Below, in pieces: positions 47,829-57,871 of a stretch of DNA of 64,000 nt. How positions within the stretch are numbered: the first letter of the stretch is position 1; the number at the start of each line of letters is the position of its first letter. The position numbers and the translations under genes are program-made. The DNA lies in assembly GCA_963705325.1 (NCBI GenBank), contig OY970069.1, positions 4,898,001-4,962,000 on the forward strand, written 5' to 3'. Under the pieces are notes generated by a model. The model was not told the origin of the DNA, did not search any database, and worked only from the letters and a program-made list of their open reading frames with translations. This DNA comes from DATARH01 sp963705325 (GTDB taxonomy: Bacteria; Pseudomonadota; Alphaproteobacteria; ATCC43930; CGMCC-115725).

Positions 47829-48638
47829 ATGTCCGCGCCAATCGTCGTCGCCGACAGCATCACTCGCGTCGGAACCGAAGAGGCGGCCGGCGCAGTCGTG
47901 GTCAACGCCTCGCATGGCGGCGTCTATGCCGCCTACCTGGCCGCGAAACTCCACGCCGTCGCGGCGGTCTTCAACGACGCGGGGGTCGGCCGTGATCGCG
48001 CCGGGATCGGCGGTCTCGATTACCTCCGGGAGCTCGGCATTGCCGCCGCGACTGTCGGCCACGAGACCGCGCGGATCGGCGACGGCGCCGACATGATGGC
48101 GAGCGGTGTCATCACCTTCGCCAATGCGCTTGCCGCTTTGCTCGGCGTCGTTCCCGGCCAAGCGTGCCGCGATGCCGCCGCGAGGCTGCAACAGGCGAAG
48201 CCGGCGGAAACCGCGCCGCCCGAGGCGCTGGAGGCGGCGTTCCTTGTTGTCGCCGAACCGCCGCAAGTCTGGGCGCTCGATTCCGCGTCGCTCGTCCTGC
48301 CCGGGCACAAGGACGCGATCGTCCTCACCGGCTCGCATGGCGGGCTCTTGGGCGGCAAGCCGGAGACCGCGCTCAAATACGACGTGCTCGGCGCGCTCTA
48401 CAACGACGCCGGGATCGGCAAGGACGAGGCTGGGGTGTCGCGACTGCCGGCGCTCGACGCGCGCGGCATCGCCGCCGCGACGGTTTCAGCGGGCACCGCT
48501 CGCATCGGCGACGCGCGTTCGACCTATGAAGACGGCATTCTCAGCCGGGTGAATGCGCGCGCCGCGTCGCTCGGCCTTCGCGAGGGGATGAGCGCCCTCG
48601 ACTTCGTCGCTCAGCTGCGCGGCGCCCTCGCCGCGTAA
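47829..48638 (+). CDS. protein with two homologous internal repeats, unknown family
   Basis: ATG 47829 gives 269 residues. The N- and C-terminal halves are clearly homologous. Repeat one has N-A-S-H-G-G, F-N-D-A-G-V-G-R-D-R-A-G-I, G-I-A-A-A-T-V and T-A-R-I-G-D-G. Repeat two has T-G-S-H-G-G, Y-N-D-A-G-I-G-K-D-E-A-G-V, G-I-A-A-A-T-V and T-A-R-I-G-D-A. A link of about 50 residues lies between. I recognise no family. The S-H-G-G, N-D-A-G and A-R-I-G-D blocks look like a duplicated active or binding site. It lies between an E1 alpha/beta pair and a TPP decarboxylase, all in one operon (17 and 9 bases apart), so it probably acts on the same carbonyl substrate. Confidence 0.7.
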   Translation: MSAPIVVADSITRVGTEEAAGAVVVNASHGGVYAAYLAAKLHAVAAVFNDAGVGRDRAGIGGLDYLRELGIAAATVGHETARIGDGADMMASGVITFANALAALLGVVPGQACRDAAARLQQAKPAETAPPEALEAAFLVVAEPPQVWALDSASLVLPGHKDAIVLTGSHGGLLGGKPETALKYDVLGALYNDAGIGKDEAGVSRLPALDARGIAAATVSAGTARIGDARSTYEDGILSRVNARAASLGLREGMSALDFVAQLRGALAA

Positions 48639-48647
48639 GGAGGAACC

Positions 48648-50396
48648 ATGGCCGCCACGCTGCAAAATCGCCCGTCGGGCACGATGACTGGCGGACGAGC
48701 GCTTGCCGAGATGCTTCACCTGTCGGGCGCCGGGCCGATGTTCGGTATGGGCGGATTCCAGCTGCTGCCTTTCTACGACGCGGTGGGCCTCGTTGGGCTC
48801 GACCATCACTTGATCAACGACGAGCGCTGCGGCGCCTTCGCCGCCGACGCGTACGCGCGGGTCACCAACCGGCCCGGCATTTGCGACGGCACGCTCGGCC
48901 CCGGCGCGACCAACTTGGTCACCGGGCTCGTCGAGTCGCTGAACGGCGGCATCCCGATCGTCGCCATCGCCGGCGACACCAACCGCGCGCATTCCTGGAA
49001 GAACATGACCCAGGAATGCCGCCAGGCGGAAATCTTGAAGCCGGCGGTCAAGGAGCTGATCCGCGTCGAGATGACAAGCCGCGTGCCGGAACTGGTCCGC
49101 CGCGCCTTTGCCGTGGCGACCTCCGGGCGGCCCGGCCCGGTGCTGCTCGACGTCCCCGAGGACGTCGCCCACGGCGTCCACGATTTCGCCCCCGAGGATT
49201 TCGTGGTCGACGAGACCACGCTGAAAGCGCCGGCGCGGCGGATCCGCCCGGCGAGCGACGACATCGAGCGCGCCGCGAGGCTGATCGCCAAGGCCAAGCG
49301 GCCGCTGCTGCTGACCGGCGGCGGCATCCACCTATCCGAGGCGTGGGAGGCGCTCACCCGCTTCGCCGAGGCGCAGTCGATCCCGGTCGCGCACACGATG
49401 AGCGGCAAGGGCGGCATCGCCTGCGCCAATCCGCTCAATGTCGGCCTGTTCGGCCGCTATTCGCGCATTGCCAACGATCTGATCGAAGCGTCGGATTGCC
49501 TCATCGTTGTCGGTTGCAAGCTCGGCGAGATTGCCACCAAGCGCTTCGCGCTGCCGCCGGCACATATCCCAGTGATCCATCTCGAAATTGTCGCCGAGGA
49601 AATCGGCCGCTGCATCCCCGCCGAGATCGCGCTGTGGGGCGACGCGCGCGCCGGGCTCGAGGACCTCACCGCGGCGCTCTCGGACAGCGGCAAAGCGGCC
49701 CGCGTCGCCCGCACTGACTACGTCGCCGAGATCGCGCCGCGGATGCGGAAATGGGAGGACGATGCAGCGCCGCGGCTCAATTCGCGCGACCGGCCAGTGC
49801 ATATGGCGCGGCTGTGCCGGGAGCTGAACAAAACCCTGCCGGCGGACGCCATCCTGGTCGCCGACGGCGGCTTCGCCGGCCACTGGACCGGGCTGCTCTA
49901 CGACACAAAAAAATCCGGCCGGCATTTCATCCCCGATCGCGGGTTTGCGTCGATCGGCTACGGCCTCCCGGGCGGCATGGGCGCTTGCCTCGCCGCGCCC
50001 GACCGCCCGGTCGTCGCGATCAGCGGCGATGGCGGGTTCAACATGATGCTCGGCGAACTCGAGACCGCGCGCCGCACCGGCTGCGGCCTCACCGTAATTG
50101 TCATCAACAACGCCGCCTCGGGCTACGTCAAAGCGCTGCAGCACGCGATGATGGGCGGGCGCTATCAATCGGCCGACCTCGTCGAACAGGATTATGCCGC
50201 GATCGCTCGCGTCATGGGCTGTGGCGGCATCCGCGTCGAAGACCCCGAGGCGCTGTCCCCCGCACTCAGGCAGGGCATGGAGGAACGCGACCGCCCGACC
50301 GTCATCGACGTCGTCGTCACCCGCGACCCCGCACAAATGCTCCCCGCGGTCGATAATCGCGCGGTGCAGATCAAACAGGGCGATCGGGTCGCTTAA
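48648..50396 (+). CDS. TPP-dependent decarboxylase/acetolactate-synthase-like enzyme
   Basis: The 582-residue protein starts after TAAGGAGGAACC. It has the three TPP-enzyme domains: pyrimidine-binding with the activating Glu in N-D-E-R-C-G-A-F-A-A-D, a central domain near 205-330, and PP-binding with G-D-G-G-F-N-M-M-L-G-E-L and I-N-N. The family includes acetolactate synthase, oxalyl-CoA and benzoylformate decarboxylases; the sequence does not decide which. No regulatory ilvN gene is near, so biosynthetic acetolactate synthase is unlikely. It ends the operon that starts with the second E1 pair. Confidence 0.88.
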   Translation: MAATLQNRPSGTMTGGRALAEMLHLSGAGPMFGMGGFQLLPFYDAVGLVGLDHHLINDERCGAFAADAYARVTNRPGICDGTLGPGATNLVTGLVESLNGGIPIVAIAGDTNRAHSWKNMTQECRQAEILKPAVKELIRVEMTSRVPELVRRAFAVATSGRPGPVLLDVPEDVAHGVHDFAPEDFVVDETTLKAPARRIRPASDDIERAARLIAKAKRPLLLTGGGIHLSEAWEALTRFAEAQSIPVAHTMSGKGGIACANPLNVGLFGRYSRIANDLIEASDCLIVVGCKLGEIATKRFALPPAHIPVIHLEIVAEEIGRCIPAEIALWGDARAGLEDLTAALSDSGKAARVARTDYVAEIAPRMRKWEDDAAPRLNSRDRPVHMARLCRELNKTLPADAILVADGGFAGHWTGLLYDTKKSGRHFIPDRGFASIGYGLPGGMGACLAAPDRPVVAISGDGGFNMMLGELETARRTGCGLTVIVINNAASGYVKALQHAMMGGRYQSADLVEQDYAAIARVMGCGGIRVEDPEALSPALRQGMEERDRPTVIDVVVTRDPAQMLPAVDNRAVQIKQGDRVA

Positions 50397-50536
50397 AGAT
50401 TCCGCCGTCGCCGCCAACCGCGCCGCCCGGAAGGCGACGGACGCGCTGATCGACGCGCAACATGCCTTGGTAAGGCTAATTCAGGCGCATCCCGCCTTGC
50501 GGGGATGGTACATTTCGGTGAAGTAGGGATCGTCTG

Positions 50537-51825
<1,289 letters not shown>

Positions 51826-51838
<13 letters not shown>

Positions 51839-52869
51839 GCCCGCTCGATCAGTATCCGGACCGCCCGGTCCTGGTTACCGGGGCCGCCGGGTTCATCGGC
51901 TACCACCTGGCCGAACGGCTGCTCGGCGAAGGCCGCGCGGTCATCGGCCTCGACAATCTCAACCCTTATTACGATGTCGCGTTGAAGGAGGCGCGCCTCG
52001 AACGGCTGCAAGCGCATAACCGCTTCGCCTTCGCGCGTCTCGACCTGACGCAGGGGCCGGAGCTGCGCGCGCTGGTCGAGAAGGAGCGGCCGGCGGTGCT
52101 GGTCAATCTCGCCGCGCAAGCGGGGGTGCGCTATTCGCTCACCAACCCGCACGCCTATGTCGATTCCAACCTCAGCGGGTTCCTCAATATCCTCGAAGCC
52201 TGCCGCCATGGCGACGTAAAGCATCTCGTCTACGCCTCGACCAGCTCGGTCTACGGCGCCAACACCAAGATGCCGTTCTCGACCGACGACCCGGTCGACC
52301 ACCCGCTGACCCTCTATGCCGCGACCAAGCGGGCCAACGAGTTGATGGCCCACAGCTACAGTCATCTCTTCAATATCCCGATGACAGGGCTGCGCTTCTT
52401 CACCGTCTATGGGCCGTGGGGCCGGCCTGACATGGCGCTGTTCCTATTCACCAAGGCGATCCTTGCCGGGGAGCCGATCAACGTCTTCGCCGGCGGCGAG
52501 CTCGAACGCGACTTCACCTATATCGACGACATCGTCGAGGGGGTGCGACGGGTTATCGATCGAGTCCCGGAACCCGACCTGGCATGGGACGCGACGACGT
52601 CAGGCCCAGCGGACAGTGCCGCGCCATTCCGCGTCTACAATATCGGCGGCGGCCGGCCGGTGAAGGTGTCGCGCTTCATCGAGGTGCTCGAAGGCGTGCT
52701 CGGGCGCAAGGCCGAAAGACGCATCCTGCCGATGCAGCCGGGCGATGTCGTCGCCACCCGCGCCGATATCGAGGCGCTGCGGCGCGACACCGGCTTCGCC
52801 CCGACAATCCCCATCGAAGAGGGGGTACCGCGCTTCGTCCGCTGGTACCGCGACTTCTACGGCGTCTGA
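51826..52869 (+). CDS. NAD-dependent 4-epimerase (UDP-glucuronate/UDP-N-acetyl-hexuronate type)
   Basis: GTG 51826 lies inside the end of the dehydrogenase gene; TTG 51835 is an alternative. The 347-residue product is an extended SDR with G-A-A-G-F-I-G-Y-H-L, Ser in S-T-S-S-V-Y-G and Y-A-A-T-K. R-Y-S-L-T-N-P-H-A-Y and G-P-W-G-R-P-D-M-A-L are hallmarks of UDP-glucuronate 4-epimerases. It probably epimerises the product of the preceding enzyme. Confidence 0.88.
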
Positions 52870-52915
52870 GGGCCGGACTAGGATCAGATTCGCCGCGAGA
52901 ATGCTGGCCGCCGGC

Positions 52916-53779
52916 CTATCCTTGATCGGGCCATCGCGCATCCTGCGCCAGATAATCCGCCGACCGGATCGCCGTCGCCAATTCCGCGGGACTCGCCATC
53001 GCCGGCTTTTCACCACCCTTTACTCCAGCAAGGGCGGCACGGATCGCATGCACGGTCGCCGCGAGGATCTCCTGTGGATAGACCACCAGCTTGATGCCGA
53101 TCCGCTGGAGTTCCGCGTCACCGGGCATGAAATGCTTACCCGCGGGCGAGGTGACGGCGAGCGCCGGCTTGCCATGGCAGGCCTCGACCGTCGCGCGCAT
53201 CTCTGCCTCCGACTGCGGCGAATCGAGAAACAGGATATCGGCGCCTTCGGCAACAAAGCTTCTCACCCGCGCCAGCGCCTCCTCGAACCCGCGCGATGTC
53301 CGCGCGTCGGTGCGAGCCAAGAGCAGGATGCCTTCGTCGCGGCAGGCCTCGACGGCGGCGCGACAGCGCATCACCGCCGCATCGCGCTCGACGACCAGCT
53401 TGGCGCCGCCATGGCCAAGCGGCCGCGGCCATGCCTTGTCTTCGATCAGCACTGCAGCCGCTCCGCGCCGCGCGTAAGCGCGGATGGTCTTTTGCACGGC
53501 TAGCGCGTTGCCATGCCCGGTGTCGCCGTCAGCGAGCCAGAGCACGTCCGGCGCGGCGGCGATACAGACTTCGACCGCATCAGCCATCTCGGCGAGGCTC
53601 AGTAAATCCATGTCGGGCATCGCCAGGCGCATCGCGGAAATACTGGAGCCGGAAACAAAGCCGGTGCGGAAGCCTGCTTCGGCGATCAAACGGGCCCCCA
53701 TACCGTCGCCGCAGCCGGGCATGATCTGGAGACGAGGCTCGTCGAGCAGTGCTTTCAACGCTGCAGCCTGAGGACGCAT
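52916..53779 (-). CDS. isocitrate lyase/PEP mutase-family enzyme
   Basis: The 287-residue protein starts after GCAAAGGAGTTGCC. It has the family metal/substrate motifs D-G-D-T-G-H-G-N and I-E-D-K-A-W-P, with A-R-T-D-A-R. The Lys-Lys-Cys-Gly-His loop of true isocitrate and methylisocitrate lyases is replaced by R-P-L-G-H-G-G, so those activities are unlikely. Oxaloacetate decarboxylase- or 2,3-dimethylmalate-lyase-like chemistry is more probable. It converges on the epimerase gene. Confidence 0.85.
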   Translation of the reverse strand: MRPQAAALKALLDEPRLQIMPGCGDGMGARLIAEAGFRTGFVSGSSISAMRLAMPDMDLLSLAEMADAVEVCIAAAPDVLWLADGDTGHGNALAVQKTIRAYARRGAAAVLIEDKAWPRPLGHGGAKLVVERDAAVMRCRAAVEACRDEGILLLARTDARTSRGFEEALARVRSFVAEGADILFLDSPQSEAEMRATVEACHGKPALAVTSPAGKHFMPGDAELQRIGIKLVVYPQEILAATVHAIRAALAGVKGGEKPAMASPAELATAIRSADYLAQDARWPDQG

Positions 53780-53918
53780 GGCAACTCCTTTGCGGGAATG
53801 GGAGAACTATAGCGCCGTCAATCCTGCCGATGCGAGATGACAGGCGATCGTGCCACTCGATCGCTCGGCTTCTGGCATCGCGCTTGCTCAGCGACCCTAT
53901 GGACAATGAGGGCAAGCG

Positions 53919-54506
53919 TTGGCTGGTCATCTCAGGGTGCTGCTCGCGGACTCCGAACCTGGGCGCGCCGCGGTGCTCAAGCAAAGGCTCGCCGAGATCG
54001 GCGATGTCGAAGCGCTTGGGGTCCGCCCGGGAAGCAGCTTGCTGGATGCAGTCGCGGAATTGACGCCAGATGTCATCATTGTCGACATGGCGCGTCCTGA
54101 CCGTGACGGGCTCGACGACCTTCGCCGCGTCAGCGCCGACAATCCGCGACCCGTCGTCATGTTCGTGGACCGCGACGACCGCGGTTTCATGGAAGAGGCG
54201 ATCGCCGCGGGAGTCAGCTCTTACAACATCGTCGACAGGGCCTTTCCCGATATCAAACCGATCGTCATGGCGGCGGTCGCCATCTTCCGAAAATATCAGA
54301 AGGTTGCGGACGACCTGACCAAGGCCCAGGCGACACTGCTGGAGCGGGATACGATCAACCGGGCCAAGTCGATGCTGATGCGGCAGCGAAATATCGATGA
54401 GCCGCAAGCCTATCGCTGGCTGCGGCGGCGGGCGATGAACGAAAGCAGGCGGATTGGCGATGTTGCCGCCGAGTTGCTCGCGAGCGAGGGGAGGACGCCG
54501 AAGTGA
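53919..54506 (+). CDS. nasT: NasT-type ANTAR RNA-binding antiterminator
   Basis: TTG 53919 is the likely start (195 residues), with GAGGG upstream. Residues 5-120 form a receiver-like domain that keeps Asp (I-I-V-D-M-A-R-P) but has A-D-S for the usual acidic pair. Residues about 130-190 are an ANTAR domain (A-K-S-M-L-M-R-Q-R-N ... A-Y-R-W-L-R-R-R-A-M). In Azotobacter, Paracoccus and Bradyrhizobium NasT binds twin hairpins in nas leaders and prevents termination unless NasS holds it. nasS follows with a 4-base overlap. The likely target is the leader at 55664-56049. Confidence 0.9.
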   Translation: MAGHLRVLLADSEPGRAAVLKQRLAEIGDVEALGVRPGSSLLDAVAELTPDVIIVDMARPDRDGLDDLRRVSADNPRPVVMFVDRDDRGFMEEAIAAGVSSYNIVDRAFPDIKPIVMAAVAIFRKYQKVADDLTKAQATLLERDTINRAKSMLMRQRNIDEPQAYRWLRRRAMNESRRIGDVAAELLASEGRTPK

Positions 54507-55663
54507 GTAGTGACACGGTCTTTCGCATTGGGCTGTTGCGGCTGACCGATGCCGCGCCGCTGATCGTCGCGCGCGAGCGCGGCTACTTCGCCGCGGAAAA
54601 CGTCGAAGTAGCGCTTTCGGTGGAGCCTTCCTGGGCAAACATCGCCGACAAACTCTCTTATGGCCTGCTCGACGGCGCGATGATGCTGCCGCCGCTAGCC
54701 TTGGCCCTGCGGCTTGGGCTCAGCGGTAGTGGTGGTCCAGAGGCGATCATCGTGCCCGCCGCGCTAAGCCTCAACGGCAACACCGTGACCCTGGCCGAGC
54801 GCTGGGCCGACGCCGGACCGGGAAGTGGTGCGGTTTCGGCGCTGGACTCCGCGAGGCGGCTCGCGGGCGCGATCCGCAAGCGGCGCGAAAAACCCGTTCT
54901 CGCTGTCGTACACACCTTTTCGACTCACAACCTGCTGCTGCGCTACTGGCTGGCGACCGGAGGGATTGATCCCGATCGCGATGTCATTTTCACGGTTGTT
55001 CCGCCGGCGGATACCGCCGATGCCCTCGGCTCCGGCAGAATTGACGGGTTTTGCGCCGGCGCTCCGTGGGGAGAAGTCGCTGCGCGCGGCGGCGCCGGTC
55101 GCACCGTCGCGACCTCTCACACGATTTGGAATCACGGCACCGAAAAAGTCCTCGCGGTCCGGCAGCGAATTGCCGAGGAGGATCCCGACCGCCTGCAGGC
55201 GGTGCTGCGTGCCATACTGCGCTCCGCCGTCTGCTGCGACAACCCAGGGAATGCATCATCGGTGGCGGCGATCCTCGCGGAGAGACAGTACCTAGCGGTT
55301 CCGCCAGACATCGTTCTCACATCGCTGCCCGGCGCCACTTCGCGTGACCGATCGGATGCCGATATCTCGGTGTTTTTCGCCAATGCCGCCAATGTTCCCT
55401 GGCAATCGCATGCGCAGTGGTTCCTCGGTCAAATGCAACGCTGGGGCTATGTCGCCAAAAATGAGGCCGCCGGCGCAGCGGTAGCGATCTTTCGCCCCGA
55501 GCTCTACGCGCAAGCAGCCCGATCGCTTGGATTGCCGGTACCGGAGGCGCCGGTCAAAAGCGAAGGCCGTCATTCCTCCGACTGGTTGCTGCCGGCGTCC
55601 CCAACGCCCATCCCCATGGGGCCCGATAGCTTCATCGACGGCTCGGTTTTCGACCCATTGTAA
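54503..55663 (+). CDS. nasS: NasS-type cytoplasmic nitrate sensor
   Basis: GTG 54503 overlaps the nasT stop. The 386-residue product is homologous to NrtA/CmpA nitrate/bicarbonate-binding proteins (G-L-L-R-L-T-D-A-A-P-L-I-V-A and H-T-F-S-T-H-N-L-L-L-R-Y-W) but has no signal peptide or lipobox, as expected for NasS. It should bind NasT in the absence of nitrate or nitrite and release it when ligand binds. A short hairpin follows the stop. Confidence 0.9.
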   Translation: MSSDTVFRIGLLRLTDAAPLIVARERGYFAAENVEVALSVEPSWANIADKLSYGLLDGAMMLPPLALALRLGLSGSGGPEAIIVPAALSLNGNTVTLAERWADAGPGSGAVSALDSARRLAGAIRKRREKPVLAVVHTFSTHNLLLRYWLATGGIDPDRDVIFTVVPPADTADALGSGRIDGFCAGAPWGEVAARGGAGRTVATSHTIWNHGTEKVLAVRQRIAEEDPDRLQAVLRAILRSAVCCDNPGNASSVAAILAERQYLAVPPDIVLTSLPGATSRDRSDADISVFFANAANVPWQSHAQWFLGQMQRWGYVAKNEAAGAAVAIFRPELYAQAARSLGLPVPEAPVKSEGRHSSDWLLPASPTPIPMGPDSFIDGSVFDPL

Positions 55664-55665
55664 GT

Positions 55666-55681
55666 GAAGCTTATTAGCTTC
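55666..55681 (+). terminator. short hairpin after nasS
   Basis: GAAGC (55666-55670) and GCTTC (55677-55681) pair around TTATTA, directly after the nasS stop. A second small hairpin (TAGG/CCTA, 55683-55694) and an AAATTT stretch follow. A weak intrinsic terminator is possible. Confidence 0.35.
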
Positions 55682-55827
55682 TAGGTTTGCCTAAATTTAT
55701 TGCACCGCATAAAAACGACGCATCTGCCTGCAATCTGGGCATGACTTCTTTGGTATTGTCAAAATCTACCCAATTTCCTCTCGATTTTTCTTTGGCATGA
55801 AGCTTGCGGCTGCATCTCTGCTCCCGC

Positions 55828-55938
55828 GTTGCCATCAGTGCGATGCAACAAAGGGAGATGGATTGCTCCAAGGGCGGGGCATCCACCGCGGGCGGCACGA
55901 CCGCCCCGAAACAGCATCGTGGGCCAAGGGCGGCCCAC
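55828..55938 (+). promoter_or_regulatory. candidate NasT-responsive leader hairpins before the nitrate operon
   Basis: The 386-base gap 55664-56049 holds no gene but several hairpins. The best is GTGGGCC-AAGGGC-GGCCCAC at 55919-55938: a 7-bp perfect stem and a hexaloop with A at position 1 and G at position 4, as ANTAR proteins prefer. Upstream, GTTG...CAAC at 55828-55849 encloses CAT/ATG around C-AGTGCG. A GC-rich hairpin (GGGCGG/CCGCCC) lies just before the best one. The spacing between the first and last is wider than in known twin-hairpin sites. Position, between nasTS and the transporter, fits an antitermination leader. Confidence 0.45.
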
Positions 55939-56049
55939 CGCGACCATCGGGCTAAGCCGTGACAAGCGCGGGATTTCGGTGTCGACCGTCCGTCGTTTGT
56001 CGCGTCCATCGCCAAAACGTCGCCAGCCGGCAAGAGAGGCTCACCCGCA

Positions 56050-57441
56050 ATGAGCAGACGCGATTCGAAATGGATTTCCGACTGGAACCCCGAAGATCGG
56101 ACATTCTGGGAGACCAGCGGCAAGACCATCGCCAAGCGTAACCTGATCTGGTCGATCCTGGCCGAGCATGTCGGCTTCTCGGTTTGGCTGATCTGGAGCA
56201 TCGTGGCGACAAAGCTCCCTCAGGCCGGTTTTCATTACAGCACCGAGCAGCTTTTTCAGCTCGTCGCTCTGCCGGGCCTGATCGGCTCGTTGATGCGGTT
56301 TCCCTACACGTTTGCCGTGCCGCGCTTCGGTGGCCGCAACTGGACGATCGTCAGCGCGACGTTGTTGTTCATCCCGACGACGCTGCTCGCGGTCTTCGTC
56401 ACCCGGCCCGACACCCCATACCCGTTGATGCTCATCGTGGCCGCCACCGCAGGGCTCGGCGGCGGAAACTTCTCGTCGAGCATGACCAACATTTCATTTT
56501 TTTATCCGGATCGAATGAAAGGCTGGGCGCTCGGCCTCAACGCCGCCGGGGGGAATATCGGCGTCAGCAGTGTTCAATTGCTGACGCCCATCCTGATCGG
56601 CTTTGGCTGGCTTTCCCTCTACCTCGCACCGCCGCTCGGCGCGACCGGCCTTTATCTGGAAAACGCGGGGCTGATGTGGCTACCGCTGATCGCGCTCGCC
56701 GTGTACGGGGCCTCGCGGTACATGAACAACCTGACGACCGCGCGCTCGACCTTCAAGGAGCAGCTCGTCATCACCAGGCGCAAGCATACCTGGGTGATGT
56801 CCTGGCTCTATGTCGGCACATTTGGCTCGTTCATCGGCTATTCGGCGGCATTCCCGCTATTGATCAAGACGCAGTTCCCGTCGATCACGGTGGCGATCGC
56901 CTTTCTCGGCCCGCTGGTCGGGTCCGTCGCCCGCCCGCTCGGAGGGCTAATCGCCGACAAGGTGGGCGGCGCTCGCGTGACGTTCTGGAACTTCGTCGCC
57001 ATGAGTATCGCGACGATCGGCGTCATGTACTACGTCGACATCGAGAGCTTCCCCGGCTTCCTCGCGATGTTCCTGATGCTCTTCGTCACCACCGGGGTCG
57101 GTAACGGCTCGACCTTCCGGATGATCCCGTCGATCTTCCGCGAGGAGAAGCTGCGCGAGGTCAAGGGCGCTGGCGAAGCGGCCCGCGCCGACGCGCTGAA
57201 ATCAGCCAGCCTCGAAAGCGCGGCCGTGATCGGCTTTACCGCCGCGATCGGGGCGTGTGGCGGCTATCTGATCCCGCGGGGCTTCGGCGCGTCGATCGCC
57301 GCCACCGGTGGGCCATACCTCGCGCTCGAGGTGTTCCTCACCTTCTACGTCACCTGCATCGGCATCACCTGGTGGTATTACATGCGCCGCAGCTTCCTCG
57401 CCGAGCGGGCGCCGACCAACTTGGCCCAGGCGCGCGTGTGA
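56050..57441 (+). CDS. narK: NarK/NasA-type nitrate/nitrite MFS transporter
   Basis: The 463-residue protein has about twelve membrane helices and the nitrate signature of the NNP family, G-G-G-N-F-S-S-S-M-T-N-I-S-F-F-Y-P followed by K-G-W-A-L-G-L-N-A-A-G-G-N. A second Gly-rich signature (T-G-V-G-N-G-S-T-F-R) is in the second half. It starts the operon narK-globin-nirB-nirD-nitrate reductase. It probably imports nitrate and may export nitrite. Confidence 0.9.
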   Translation: MSRRDSKWISDWNPEDRTFWETSGKTIAKRNLIWSILAEHVGFSVWLIWSIVATKLPQAGFHYSTEQLFQLVALPGLIGSLMRFPYTFAVPRFGGRNWTIVSATLLFIPTTLLAVFVTRPDTPYPLMLIVAATAGLGGGNFSSSMTNISFFYPDRMKGWALGLNAAGGNIGVSSVQLLTPILIGFGWLSLYLAPPLGATGLYLENAGLMWLPLIALAVYGASRYMNNLTTARSTFKEQLVITRRKHTWVMSWLYVGTFGSFIGYSAAFPLLIKTQFPSITVAIAFLGPLVGSVARPLGGLIADKVGGARVTFWNFVAMSIATIGVMYYVDIESFPGFLAMFLMLFVTTGVGNGSTFRMIPSIFREEKLREVKGAGEAARADALKSASLESAAVIGFTAAIGACGGYLIPRGFGASIAATGGPYLALEVFLTFYVTCIGITWWYYMRRSFLAERAPTNLAQARV

Positions 57442-57448
57442 GGCGGCA

Positions 57449-57871
57449 ATGACCCCGCAGCAGGCGAGCGAAGTCCAGGCGAGCTTCGCCAAGGTGGTTC
57501 CGATCGCCGATCAGGCGGCGGCGCTCTTCTATGACCGGCTGTTCGAGACGGCGCCCGAAACCCGGGCGCTGTTCTCGGACGACATGAAAGCTCAGGGCCA
57601 AAAATTAATGACCGCTATCGCCATGGTGGTGAACGGCCTCGATGAAATCGAGGGTGTCGTCCCGGCCGTGCAGCAGCTGGCGAAGCGTCACGTTGGCTAC
57701 GGCGTGCGGCCAGAACACTACCCGCTGGTCGGCGCCGCCCTCTTGTGGACGCTGGAACAAGGCCTCGGGGACAGCTTCACCCCCGAGGTCAGCGCAGCTT
57801 GGGCGGCCGCATACAACGCGCTGAGCGAGATAATAATCGCTGCCGCCTACGCAGGATCCAGCGATGACTGA
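57449..57871 (+). CDS. single-domain bacterial haemoglobin
   Basis: ATG 57449 lies 8 bases after the transporter. The 140-residue globin resembles Vitreoscilla-type haemoglobins: F-Y-D-R-L-F-E-x-A-P near residue 28, and the proximal His in A-K-R-H-V-G-Y-G-V-R-P-E-H-Y. There is no reductase domain, unlike Hmp. In Bradyrhizobium japonicum a globin (Bjgb) in the same place detoxifies nitric oxide formed during nitrate assimilation, and the same role is likely here. Its end overlaps nirB by 8 bases. Confidence 0.88.
   Translation: MTPQQASEVQASFAKVVPIADQAAALFYDRLFETAPETRALFSDDMKAQGQKLMTAIAMVVNGLDEIEGVVPAVQQLAKRHVGYGVRPEHYPLVGAALLWTLEQGLGDSFTPEVSAAWAAAYNALSEIIIAAAYAGSSDD

Noticed and set aside
50397..50526. 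Helical peptide-like frame after the TPP decarboxylase
   Set aside because: No start codon or ribosome site in frame; it is open only because it reads out of the preceding gene.
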